Source of the DNA: an uncultured bacterium
Lineage (GTDB): Bacteria > Spirochaetota > Spirochaetia > Sphaerochaetales > Sphaerochaetaceae
Length of the DNA stretch: 17,922 nt
Reading direction: 5' to 3'
Assembly: GCA_905215015.1 (NCBI GenBank)
Contig: CAJMOS010000061.1
Span: 1 to 17,922 of the forward strand
The notes below the pieces were generated by a model. It saw only the letters and a list, made by a program, of their open reading frames with translations. It did no database searches and was not told the origin of the DNA. Shown piece by piece: positions 7,092-14,764 of the stretch. A program made the position numbers and the translations under genes. How positions within the stretch are numbered: the stretch's first letter is position 1; every line of letters starts with the position of its first letter.

Positions 7092-7835
7092 TTAACAAAG
7101 GATTCCCCGGTAACACTTCTGGACCTGCTCGTAGCTCTCCAGGTTTCCGATGTCGAAACGGGCTGCCGGCATCAGCATGGCCCAGACAGGGAAGCGTCCG
7201 CATGCCCAGCTGACCAAAGAGCCGGGGGCGTCGGTCTTGCACCCTTGCCCGATTGCCTCGGACAGGTGGCTGACGTCGTCCCGCGTGAAACAGTAGAAGG
7301 GAGGCACCGCCCAGGTGCTCTTCGGATGCTGTGGCTTCTCCTCCATGTCTAGGACACGGCCAGCGGCGTCCACCTCCGCCACTCCCGTCCGCCGCAACCG
7401 TTCCGGGTCCCGTTCCTCGAAGCGCAGGATGCAACTGGCCTTCTTCTGGTGGAAATAGTCGACAAGACGCCCCAAGCTGAACTCAAGGACGTTGTCCCCC
7501 GCAAGCACCAGCAGGTCGTCGTCCAGCCTAAGGCTGTCGATGGCGAAGAGGATGTCCTTCACCGCCCCGAGGCGGTTTTCGTTCTCGGTCGAGCCGTCAT
7601 CGAGGATCGTCACCTTCCGCTTCAAAGGGTGCTCCCTGCTCCATTTCTGGAAAAACGGCAGGAACACGTGGTTGCTGACGATGACGTACTCCACGATGCC
7701 CGGGATGGTTTCCAGGTCATCCAACAGCCAGGAGAGCACAGGTTTCCCCCGCACCTCCAACAACGGCTTGGGAAACCCCTTGGTCAGGGGATACAGGCGC
7801 GTGGCATAGCCAGCGGCAAGCACCAAAGCAATCAT
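7092..7835 (-). CDS. Sugar-1-phosphate nucleotidyltransferase (NTP-transferase family)
   Basis: The protein has 247 residues. It opens with the nucleotide-binding signature LAAGYATRLYPLT followed by GFPKPLL, which defines pyrophosphorylases making NDP-sugars from sugar 1-phosphates and NTPs. LVLAGDNV near residue 100 matches the metal-binding GD(N/G) motif, and MEEKP is the usual downstream loop. It lacks the C-terminal left-handed helix of GlmU-type enzymes, and the sugar cannot be told from sequence alone. The start is ATG 7835, with GGGAG about 5 nt before it; a GTG two codons earlier would sit on the ribosome site. It lies 51 bp after metF and seems to have its own promoter. No partner sugar-pathway gene is in the window. 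Confidence 0.85.
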   Translation of the reverse strand: MIALVLAAGYATRLYPLTKGFPKPLLEVRGKPVLSWLLDDLETIPGIVEYVIVSNHVFLPFFQKWSREHPLKRKVTILDDGSTENENRLGAVKDILFAIDSLRLDDDLLVLAGDNVLEFSLGRLVDYFHQKKASCILRFEERDPERLRRTGVAEVDAAGRVLDMEEKPQHPKSTWAVPPFYCFTRDDVSHLSEAIGQGCKTDAPGSLVSWACGRFPVWAMLMPAARFDIGNLESYEQVQKCYRGILC

Positions 7836-7853
7836 AGACACTCCCTATCGGAC

Positions 7854-7882
7854 ACCATACTCCACCCTACGCATTTGGGCAA
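7854..7882 (-). promoter_or_regulatory. Possible promoter of the nucleotidyltransferase gene
   Basis: On the minus strand TTGCCC (7882-7877) and TATGGT (7859-7854) are 17 bp apart in the 51-bp gap behind metF. The -10 is identical to that of the proposed pyr promoter. A start near 7847 leaves just enough room for the GGGAG ribosome site. Confidence 0.35.
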
Positions 7883-7886
7883 TCGA

Positions 7887-8840
7887 TCAGAATACCGCTC
7901 CGACCACTTCGGAGACCAGCTTGGCCTTGCCCACCGTGTAGTAGTGGATGCCCGGCACATCGTGGGCAAGCAACTCCTTGGACTGGCCGACGGCCCATTG
8001 GACCCCCACCTCGCGGATCTCGTCCAAAGTGGCGGCAGCCCGGACGCGGCGGGCCAGTTCCTCAGGGATGTCGACATGGAACGTCTGAGGAATGGTCTCC
8101 AGATCCTTGCGGCTGGACAACGGCTTCAACCCGGGAATGACCGGCACGGTGATGCCAGCCTCCCGCACCGCGCGGACGAAGGCGAAATACCGCTGGTTGT
8201 CATAGAAGAGCTGGGTGACCACATAGGAAGCGCCGGCGTCTACTTTTTCCTTGAGATGCCTGATGTCGTCTGCCATGTTGGCCGCCTCGGAATGTTTTTC
8301 CGGATACCCGGCGACTCCGACGCAGAAGTCGGTAGCCTCCGGGTCCTTGGCGCTCTCCTCCAGATAGTGGCCATGGTTCAGGCCACTGATCTGCCGGACC
8401 AAGTCGGCAGCATGGCTCCAGCCACCCTTCTGCGCGATGAAACGTCTCTGCCCGCCCGCAGGGTCTCCCCGCAGGGCGAACACGTTGTCGATACCGATGA
8501 AATGGAGCTCGATCAGGGTATTCTCGATCTCCTCTGCGCTTTGACCGCCACAAATGACATGGCTGACCACCGGGATATGGTATGTGTATTGCAGAAGAGC
8601 GCTGAGCGCCAGCGTGCCGGGCCGCTTGTGGATCACGTGCTTCTCCACCAGCCCGTCCTCACGCTCCACATAGTCGACCACGCTCTGGTGGTTGGTGATG
8701 TTGATATAGGCAGGGTGGAACGGAAGCAATGTCTCGACCGCGTCGCAGACACCCTGCACGCTCCCTCCACGTAACGGAGGGACGATCTCAAAAGTGAAAA
8801 CGGGCTTGTCGGCCCGGGCGAGAATATCGATAACTTTCAT
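7887..8840 (-). CDS. metF: Methylenetetrahydrofolate reductase
   Basis: It reduces 5,10-methylene-THF to 5-methyl-THF, the methyl donor used by MetH. The 317 residues form the single barrel of bacterial MetF. Visible motifs are FTFEIVPP with the proton-donor Glu18, INITNH, FALRGDP at about 121-127 (flavin/folate-contacting RGD), TQLFYDN near 206, and VPVIPGLKP. The start ATG 8840-8838 lacks a strong ribosome site (GGGGG 7 nt upstream). However, it overlaps, as ATGA, the stop that ends the out-of-frame MetH tail, the same coupling style as the pyr genes. It is the third gene of the group pyrophosphatase-metH-metF. With MetH truncated, 5-methyl-THF made here might pile up unless another methionine synthase exists. 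Confidence 0.95.
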   Translation of the reverse strand: MKVIDILARADKPVFTFEIVPPLRGGSVQGVCDAVETLLPFHPAYINITNHQSVVDYVEREDGLVEKHVIHKRPGTLALSALLQYTYHIPVVSHVICGGQSAEEIENTLIELHFIGIDNVFALRGDPAGGQRRFIAQKGGWSHAADLVRQISGLNHGHYLEESAKDPEATDFCVGVAGYPEKHSEAANMADDIRHLKEKVDAGASYVVTQLFYDNQRYFAFVRAVREAGITVPVIPGLKPLSSRKDLETIPQTFHVDIPEELARRVRAAATLDEIREVGVQWAVGQSKELLAHDVPGIHYYTVGKAKLVSEVVGAVF

Positions 8841-8944
8841 GGACTGACCCCCGAAAGGAAAGGCTTGAGCTTCGCGAGGCTGACGCCTTTGCTCTCCGCA
8901 TACTGTTCCAACTGCCAGTCGCTGACAGCACCTACGCCGAAATA
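8837..8944 (-). pseudogene. metH: Out-of-frame remnant of the MetH C-terminal tail
   Basis: After the MetH stop at 8934-8932, another frame reads YFGVGAVSDWQLEQYAESKG, then VSLAKLKPFLSGVSP, then TGA at 8839-8837. This matches in character and order the end of full-length MetH, where the protein ends with a YF(A/G)V strand, a helix containing YA..KG(M/V)S, and a short tail. Its stop overlaps the metF start as ATGA. So the tail is a true gene end that the present MetH frame no longer reaches. The frame continues upstream a few codons into the MetH coding region, where the junction lies. Confidence 0.8.
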
Positions 8945-11900
8945 GCAGGCAACTGGGCAAGCACCTTGCGGTAGGGATCCGCCTCCACCACAGGCGCCAT
9001 CTCGCTGGTGACCACGAAGGCCCCGACCGTATCACCGCCCGGGGCGACGAAGTCGGCAAGGCAAAGACCGCTCTGCTCGTTGCGCAGGAAATGGAACCGT
9101 TTGGAGCCGACCGTCACCGTCCTTCGGTCGCTCGAAGCAGGGAAAAGTCCCCAGACAGCGCGGCACCCCCTTCGCAAGCTCTCTTGGAACGCAGGATCCG
9201 CGAGCATCTGCTTGGCGTCAGCGACCGCCCTGTCAGCTTCGGGACTCGCGGGGGGGATACGCATGGCGGCTACCAGCTCTTTCCAGTTGAGCTCCCCCTC
9301 GACCGTCTCCAGGCTCCACGCATCCCTGGTCCAGATTCCGTAGCGGGCAGGATTTCTCTTCGCTTTCTGGCTCCGCAAGGCAAGAGGATCTTCCGTGGGG
9401 GCCTGGACCGCCTGGGGGCTTTCTTCTTTCCTGATCCGCTCGTAGCGGTCCCCTGTTTCCTTGAAAAACAACGCTCTTTCCGTTCCTGTCGCCTGCAAAG
9501 CGGCAAGGACCATGCTCGAGGCGTCGCTGGTATGGATGACCGGTGCCTGGGAAAGCGGGGCGAGGCGCAGGGCGGTATGCCTGTCGCTGGTGGTGGCTCC
9601 GCCGACGAAGACCGGAATCTTGCTCCCTTGCCGGGCAAGGTAGCTGATTGTCTTCTCCATTTCCCGCAACGAGGGAGTAATCAGGCCGGAAAGGCCAATC
9701 AGGTCCGCATGCAGCTCCTGGGCTTTCTCCCAGATGGCAGGTGCCTCGACCATCACCCCGAGATCGTGTACCTCGAAATGATTGCAGGAAAGGACAAGGG
9801 CGCAGATATTCTTGCCGATGTCATGCACATCCCCCTTGACGGTAGCGAGCACCACCACCGGCTTCCGCGGTCCTCCCGCTCCCTTGCGCAGGGACTGCCG
9901 GATCCTAGGCTGCAGGATCTCGACGGCACGCCTCATCGTCCTGGCGGAGCGCACCACCTGGGGGAGGAACATCTCCCCCTTTCCAAACCGCTTTCCGACC
10001 TGTTCCATCCCCTGCATCAAGGGTCCTTCCACCAAGGAAAGAGGATCCTCGTCCGAAAGGGATCCGAGCAGGGAGGAAAGACGGGAATCATCTCCCTGCA
10101 GCACCGCTCCGGTCAGCTCCTCTTTGGGGGAAACCGGTATCTTGGCCGTTTTCTCCACTGGCTTGGGCGCCGCAAGCTGCCGTGTCGACTCGGCCAGACT
10201 GACCAAGGCCTCACGTCCCTCCTCGGTCCCCTCGGAAAGGGCTCGCCCCACAACAAACCGGACATAGGCGGGAATATGGGCGAGGTTCCGGTCGGAAGAA
10301 GGATTGACGATAGCCATGTCGGGTTTGGCGAGGTCAAGGAAAACGGCATGCATCGCAACGCGGATCCGGTTGTTTCCCCGGAAGGCGAACGAGAGGTTGC
10401 TCACACCTCCCGACACCAACGTGCCGGGAAGGTTCTGGTGGATCCAGCCGGCAGCCTGGATGAAATCCCTGGCATAGCCGTCATGGGCGGCGATACCGGT
10501 CGCGACGGCCAGCACATTGGGATCGAAGATGATGTCATAGGACGGAATGCCAATGGAAGACAGAAGGTCATAGCTCCGCTTGGCGCAGGCAATCTTCCGT
10601 TCGTAGGTGTCTGCCTGCCCCGTTTCGTCGAAGAGCATGACCACCATGGCATGGCCGTAGGAATGAATCAGACGGGCATGCTCCAAAAAGGGCTCCTCTC
10701 CCTCCTTCAGGCTGATCGAGTTGACAATACAACGACCTTGGATTTCTCCCATGGCCCGCTCGATGACGGAGAAATCGGAGGAGTCCACCATCACCGGAAT
10801 CTTGCTGGACAAAGGGTCGCTCTGCAGGACTCTGAGAAAGGTCACCATGGCGGACCGGGCGTCCAGCATCGGCGCGTCCATGCAGATGTCCAGGGCATCG
10901 GCGCCCGCCTCGACCTGGGCACGGGCAACCGAGAGCGCCTCGTCCCACCGACGCTCCGCCACCATGGTGGCGAATTTCTTGGAACCGGCGACATTGCACC
11001 GCTCGCCGACGACAAAGAGCGATCCGGGCCTGACCATCCTGCTCTCCAGGGAGGCAAGCACCAAACCGGAGATTTCCTTGCCCCTGGCACGGGGTTTCAC
11101 TCCTGCGGTGATCGCTTTCAGCGCGCGGATATGTTCCGGTGTGGTGCCACAGCAGCCACCGACGACCGAAACCTCCCCTGACTCGACGATATCCCGGAGC
11201 TCCTCGCTCCACTTCCTCGGCCCGTCGGGATAGTTCCCCTCGCCGTCGGGAATCCCCGCATTGGGGTGGAGCGAGAGCCTGAAGGGGCTGACCGCGGCAA
11301 GTTCTTTCGCTTTCTCAGCCATGGCCTTGGCTCCGGTGGAGCAGTTGATTCCCAGGGAGAAAAGCGGATATTCGGAAAAGGACGCGACCATCGCCCCGAG
11401 ATCCTGCCCGCAGAGCATGCGGCCGCTCTGGTCGCTGAACGTGACGCTCACCATCACCGGAATCGTCCTCCCGGCCAGGCGCATGGCGTACTGGCACCCC
11501 TTGACCGCGGCCTTGGCCACCAAGGTGTCAAAGACCGTCTCGACCAAAAACAGGTCGACCCCGCCCTCCAACAACGCTGAGGCCTGTTCCTCATAGACCT
11601 GGACAAACGAAGCGAAGTCCCGGCTACGCCAGGCAGGGTCGTCGACATTGGTGGCGAGCGACAGGCTCTCCTTCGTCGGACCGATATCGCCGGCGACAAA
11701 GGCGCTCCTCCCTTCTCTCGCCTCGTTGGCAATCCTGCAGGCGGCAAGGTTCAGCTCGCGGACCCATCCGCCCAATCCATACTCGCCAAGGCTGATCCGG
11801 TTTGCGTTGAACGTGTTGGTCTCGATGATGTCGGCACCCGCGTCGAGGTAGGCCTGATGGATCTTCCGGACTACCTCGGGACGGTTCAGGTTGAGAAGCT

Positions 11901-12036
11901 CGCCGCAACTCTCCTCCGGCTTTCCTGTTGCGGGACTGAGGAAGGCATCGGAAGACAGGCGCGCTTTCTGGAGCAGCGAACCCATGGCGCCGTCCAGCAG
12001 CAGGATCCTTTGCTTGCCCAACTCCTGCAACGTCAT
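8932..12036 (-). CDS. metH: Cobalamin-dependent methionine synthase, C-terminal reactivation domain incomplete
   Basis: It transfers a methyl group from 5-methyl-THF via cobalamin to homocysteine. The 1034 residues show all catalytic modules: a homocysteine domain (about 1-310) with zinc cysteines near 231 (GINCSTG) and 293-294 (GGCCGTT); a pterin domain starting VVGERCNVAGS; a B12 cap; and the B12 domain with DVHDIGKN (ligand His near 737) and GLSGLITPSL. The reactivation domain begins (GLFPA, CLADFVAP, GAFVVT) but breaks off after DPYRKVLAQ, then reads a few residues out of frame to TAG. Roughly 100 residues, including the AdoMet-binding R..PGYPAC region, are absent. The start is ATG 12036, 2 nt after the upstream stop, with GAGGAAGG upstream; a TTG two codons earlier is possible. 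Confidence 0.92.
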   Translation of the reverse strand: MTLQELGKQRILLLDGAMGSLLQKARLSSDAFLSPATGKPEESCGELLNLNRPEVVRKIHQAYLDAGADIIETNTFNANRISLGEYGLGGWVRELNLAACRIANEAREGRSAFVAGDIGPTKESLSLATNVDDPAWRSRDFASFVQVYEEQASALLEGGVDLFLVETVFDTLVAKAAVKGCQYAMRLAGRTIPVMVSVTFSDQSGRMLCGQDLGAMVASFSEYPLFSLGINCSTGAKAMAEKAKELAAVSPFRLSLHPNAGIPDGEGNYPDGPRKWSEELRDIVESGEVSVVGGCCGTTPEHIRALKAITAGVKPRARGKEISGLVLASLESRMVRPGSLFVVGERCNVAGSKKFATMVAERRWDEALSVARAQVEAGADALDICMDAPMLDARSAMVTFLRVLQSDPLSSKIPVMVDSSDFSVIERAMGEIQGRCIVNSISLKEGEEPFLEHARLIHSYGHAMVVMLFDETGQADTYERKIACAKRSYDLLSSIGIPSYDIIFDPNVLAVATGIAAHDGYARDFIQAAGWIHQNLPGTLVSGGVSNLSFAFRGNNRIRVAMHAVFLDLAKPDMAIVNPSSDRNLAHIPAYVRFVVGRALSEGTEEGREALVSLAESTRQLAAPKPVEKTAKIPVSPKEELTGAVLQGDDSRLSSLLGSLSDEDPLSLVEGPLMQGMEQVGKRFGKGEMFLPQVVRSARTMRRAVEILQPRIRQSLRKGAGGPRKPVVVLATVKGDVHDIGKNICALVLSCNHFEVHDLGVMVEAPAIWEKAQELHADLIGLSGLITPSLREMEKTISYLARQGSKIPVFVGGATTSDRHTALRLAPLSQAPVIHTSDASSMVLAALQATGTERALFFKETGDRYERIRKEESPQAVQAPTEDPLALRSQKAKRNPARYGIWTRDAWSLETVEGELNWKELVAAMRIPPASPEADRAVADAKQMLADPAFQESLRRGCRAVWGLFPASSDRRTVTVGSKRFHFLRNEQSGLCLADFVAPGGDTVGAFVVTSEMAPVVEADPYRKVLAQLPAISA

Positions 12037-12038
12037 GG

Positions 12039-13676
12039 TCAACCTTCCTCGAGGACCCGTACCACCTCTGGCAGAAGCTGTTTCTTGCGGGAGAGGACGC
12101 CTGGCAGGAAGAAGAGATGGGGAGACACCCGCTCATAGGCGAAGTGGGACTCCAAAGTCCCCATGCCCGCCGCCAGGAGAAGACTGTTCTCGTGGACGAT
12201 GTCGGTAATCAGGAACAGGGCGAAATCCAATCCATGCTGGGACCTGCTTTTTTCCAGAGCCTCGAAGAAGGAAGGGACGAAGCGCCTGCTGTCATCCAGC
12301 ATCGTCACCTCGCACTGTCCGATTCCGAACTGCATGCCCTTCTCCTGGTAGGTCTTGAAATCGCTCTCCACCAGCATCAGCGGGTCCTTGCCCACCAGCG
12401 AGGCGCCATAGCTGAACAACGTCTCGGTATAGGCCGGGTAATCGGCGACCTCAGCGATTTCCGTCAGGTCCTTGACCGCTTGGCGGTCCACTTCGGTAGT
12501 GGTCGGGCTCTTCAGGCCGACCGTGTCGCTGGTGATGCCGGCAAGCAACACCTGGGCAACCTTCTTGGTCAAGGGAACCCACTGCCTGCGGTAGAGGGTC
12601 CAGACAATCGTGCAGGTCGATCCGAGCGGATTGCAGAGGATGTAGATCGGCTGGTCGGTGTGGATTCCGTCGACCCGGTGATGGTCGATGATCTCCAGGA
12701 TTTCCGCTTCCTCGAGGCCGGAAATGCTCTGCTGGAGCTCGTTGTGGTCCACCAGAATCACCTTGGTCCGTGGCTTGTCCATGAAACAACGACGGCTGAC
12801 AAAGCCAAGGTACTGGTTGCCATGAAAGACCGGCAGCGCACGGTACTTGCCGGTATGGAGCATGTTCTTCGCCTCGTCGAAGAGCATCTCGTCCTCCAGA
12901 CGGGGCATGGACTCCTTCAATAGCTCACGCACTTGGACGGAGAGCCTGAGCAGGCGCAGCGTCTCGCTGGTGTCGGCATCGCTGAGGAAGATCGATCCCT
13001 TGAACCGGGAAAGGTCGACCGACTCGTAGGCCTTGTACTGGGAACCGGTCAGGACGATGCAGGGGACCTGGGTGTCGATTGCCTTCTGCAGGTGGCGGTC
13101 CCGGTCGCCGAAGACCCACAACGGGCTGACCCCCTCCTTGCTCCAGGCGTCCATGTGCTCGCAGAAGAGCTCGTACTTCATGGCACCGATGGCAATCGGA
13201 CCGGTGAACTCCGCCGGCTCCCCCTTCTTGAGGAAGTGGCCGGGGAGCACTTTGGGAATGGTGTCGATGACGAAATGGTAACTTGGGCGCTTCTTGCTGG
13301 AATCCTGCAGGAAGAAGGAGTTGACCGCCTCCGCGGTAAGCAGGCCGGCGAAGCGGGATCCGTCCATCACTCCGGCCGCTGCGGGATTGGTCTGGAACAG
13401 AGGAATCAACGTGGTCAACGGATCGGAGACATCCACCATCGGCTCCCCCCTGCGCACAACCGGGGCGAGACGGGAACGGACATCCTTCAGGAACCCCGGA
13501 GGCGTCAGCGAAAGCTGGTCGAAGACCGCCTTGGTGGCGTCGTTCAAGTTCCCGCACCGTACCGGGATGTAGGTATTCTGCTTGTCCAAGGTGTTCTTCA
13601 GATTGGCGTACGCCCAAGCGCTGCAGACACTGTCCATATCGGGATTGCGATGTCCCGTCACAAAAATATCAGCCAT
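12039..13676 (-). CDS. ppaC: Manganese-dependent (family II) inorganic pyrophosphatase with CBS and DRTGG domains
   Basis: It hydrolyses pyrophosphate to phosphate in the cytoplasm. The 545 residues far exceed the roughly 310 of the plain enzyme because a regulatory insert splits the DHH part. The N-terminal metal motif GHRNPDMDS has His9, Asp13 and Asp15. A CBS domain (about 65-125), a DRTGG-like region (about 190-250) and a second CBS (about 250-300) follow. The catalytic part resumes with VILVDHNE and EIIDHHRVD near 325-333, and ends in the DHHA2 domain. In the characterised CBS-containing family, AMP and ADP inhibit and ATP activates, so energy-state control is likely. No ribosome site precedes the ATG; see the promoter entry. 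It is first in the group with metH and metF. Confidence 0.93.
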   Translation of the reverse strand: MADIFVTGHRNPDMDSVCSAWAYANLKNTLDKQNTYIPVRCGNLNDATKAVFDQLSLTPPGFLKDVRSRLAPVVRRGEPMVDVSDPLTTLIPLFQTNPAAAGVMDGSRFAGLLTAEAVNSFFLQDSSKKRPSYHFVIDTIPKVLPGHFLKKGEPAEFTGPIAIGAMKYELFCEHMDAWSKEGVSPLWVFGDRDRHLQKAIDTQVPCIVLTGSQYKAYESVDLSRFKGSIFLSDADTSETLRLLRLSVQVRELLKESMPRLEDEMLFDEAKNMLHTGKYRALPVFHGNQYLGFVSRRCFMDKPRTKVILVDHNELQQSISGLEEAEILEIIDHHRVDGIHTDQPIYILCNPLGSTCTIVWTLYRRQWVPLTKKVAQVLLAGITSDTVGLKSPTTTEVDRQAVKDLTEIAEVADYPAYTETLFSYGASLVGKDPLMLVESDFKTYQEKGMQFGIGQCEVTMLDDSRRFVPSFFEALEKSRSQHGLDFALFLITDIVHENSLLLAAGMGTLESHFAYERVSPHLFFLPGVLSRKKQLLPEVVRVLEEG

Positions 13677-13682
13677 GGAAAC

Positions 13683-13711
13683 ATCTTACACAAGCAGGCG
13701 CTTTTCACCAA
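13683..13711 (-). promoter_or_regulatory. Possible promoter of the pyrophosphatase-metH-metF group
   Basis: On the minus strand TTGGTG (13711-13706) and TAAGAT (13688-13683) are 17 bp apart. The -10 ends only 6 nt before the ATG at 13676, so transcription would start at or very near the A of the start codon. Together with the missing ribosome site, this suggests a leaderless mRNA. Both boxes are imperfect (3 and 4 of 6). Confidence 0.3.
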
Positions 13712-13730
13712 GAGCCAGAGTGGGTAGACT
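13702..13730 (+). promoter_or_regulatory. Possible promoter of rpiB
   Basis: TTTTCA (13702-13707) and TAGACT (13725-13730) are 17 bp apart, each 4 of 6 to consensus. The start would fall near 13737, directly at the GGAGG ribosome site, leaving a very short leader. Its -35 overlaps the -35 of the divergent pyrophosphatase promoter by two bases. Confidence 0.28.
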
Positions 13731-13749
13731 ACAGGACGGAGGCTCTCAC

Positions 13750-14196
13750 ATGAAAGTTGTTCTTGCCAACGACCACGGCGCCGTCGAACTGGCGCAGCGC
13801 CTGAAAGCGCATCTGGAAGGAAAAGGAATCACCGTCAACCATCTCGGCGTCTTCACTGAGGAAAGTGTCGACTACCCTGACATCGCCAAGAAAGCGGCTG
13901 ACGAATACAAGAAAGGAGGATACGATTTCGGTATCGTCTGCTGTGGCACCGGGGAAGGCATCAGCATGGCCGCCAACAAGATCCAGGGCATCCGCTGCGC
14001 CCTTCCGGTCAACGCCTTTGCCGCCGAGAAGGCAAGGGAGCACAACAATGCCAACTTCCTCGCATTCGGGGGACGGATCACCAACTACCCTGACAGCCCC
14101 GAGGCTATGGTCGACGCCTATATGGCGGCTACCTTCGCTGGCGGACGCCATCAGAAGCGCATCGACAAGCTCACAGCGCTTGAGTCGACGAGGTAG
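13750..14196 (+). CDS. rpiB: Ribose 5-phosphate isomerase B
   Basis: It interconverts ribulose 5-phosphate and ribose 5-phosphate in the pentose phosphate pathway and so supplies PRPP. The 148 residues match the usual length of the RpiB/LacAB family. Visible features are VVLANDHGA with Asp8-His9, the phosphate and active-site stretch CCGTGEGISMAANK with the likely catalytic Cys65, GIRCALPV, HNNANFLAFGGR with His98, and HQKRIDKL at the end. The ATG at 13750 follows GGAGG (13738-13742) by 7 nt; the frame is open upstream but that lies in the divergent gene. LacA/LacB or allose 6-phosphate isomerase cannot be excluded, but no lac or allose genes are near. Its last 26 bp overlap the end of the convergent gene. 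Confidence 0.93.
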   Translation: MKVVLANDHGAVELAQRLKAHLEGKGITVNHLGVFTEESVDYPDIAKKAADEYKKGGYDFGIVCCGTGEGISMAANKIQGIRCALPVNAFAAEKAREHNNANFLAFGGRITNYPDSPEAMVDAYMAATFAGGRHQKRIDKLTALESTR

Positions 14197-14764
14197 GCGG
14201 CCTGTGCTGGAACCAGGAACCCAGCAGATAGAAATCGAATGACATCAGGTCGAAGTAAAGGCTGATCGACTTGTCGTAGATGTTTACCGCGAGCGTGAGG
14301 GAGCAGAGCTTCTCGCGCTTGCCCATCATCGGGGTTCCGATGGTCACCGGAGTCAGACTGAAAAGCAGGTGGGTCGGATAGAACTCCCCTGTCTCGTGAT
14401 AGGTCGACAGCCCCACGCCAAAACCCAACAGGGTATTCAGGCCGATACCGCTGACGGCGGTGCCGGTATTGCGCTCCCCCAGCAAGGACCTCTGGAGCAA
14501 CACCTGCATGGTGGTGTTCGTGCCTTCAAAGAAATCGGGCACCACCTCGCTCGTCCCGGTCACATCCAGCTCATAGACGTCGCTCAGGCCCAAGGTCAGT
14601 CCATACTGGACAGCCAGCTTCGAGTCATCGTATTTCTCCTCGAAGTAGTGGGAACGGGTACCCAAGGTCACACCCAAGTCAAAATACCCGATTCCCTTCG
14701 CTGCCAGAGGAAAGGCCGAAAACGCCACAAACGCCACAAAGGCACACATTCGGTTCAATTTCAT
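14171..14764 (-). CDS. Exported protein, possibly a small outer-membrane beta-barrel
   Basis: I do not recognise a family. The 197 residues begin with a signal peptide (MKLNRMCAFVAFVAFSAFPL, then AAKG), probably cut after the AA. The rest alternates polar and hydrophobic residues with many Gly, Tyr and Phe, as in short transmembrane beta-strands (GIGLNTLLGFGVGLS, SLYFDLMSFDFYLL). The barrel-like part ends at LLGSWF. The last residues (QHRPPTSSTQAL) look unrelated and partly lie antisense to rpiB, which suggests loss of an earlier stop. The start ATG 14764-14762 overlaps the previous gene's TGA as ATGA. The placement next to a second similar protein suggests a paired function in the cell envelope. 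Confidence 0.7.
   Translation of the reverse strand: MKLNRMCAFVAFVAFSAFPLAAKGIGYFDLGVTLGTRSHYFEEKYDDSKLAVQYGLTLGLSDVYELDVTGTSEVVPDFFEGTNTTMQVLLQRSLLGERNTGTAVSGIGLNTLLGFGVGLSTYHETGEFYPTHLLFSLTPVTIGTPMMGKREKLCSLTLAVNIYDKSISLYFDLMSFDFYLLGSWFQHRPPTSSTQAL

Noticed and set aside
6931..7434. Minus-strand open frame spanning the pyr leader and the end of the nucleotidyltransferase
   Set aside because: It overlaps the well-supported nucleotidyltransferase in another frame and would run through the terminator stem. The product shows no family features.
9091..11181. Plus-strand open frame of 696 codons opposite metH
   Set aside because: It is antisense to MetH catalytic domains with composition typical of a reverse-frame shadow.
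12037..12042. TTG at 12042 as the metH start, giving a TTGA overlap with the previous stop
   Set aside because: The purine-rich ribosome site abuts that TTG; the ATG at 12036 has the better spacing.
13677..13749. Possible SAM or cobalamin riboswitch in front of the pyrophosphatase-metH-metF group
   Set aside because: The whole divergent gap is 73 bp and contains neither the length nor the conserved boxes needed for either riboswitch.
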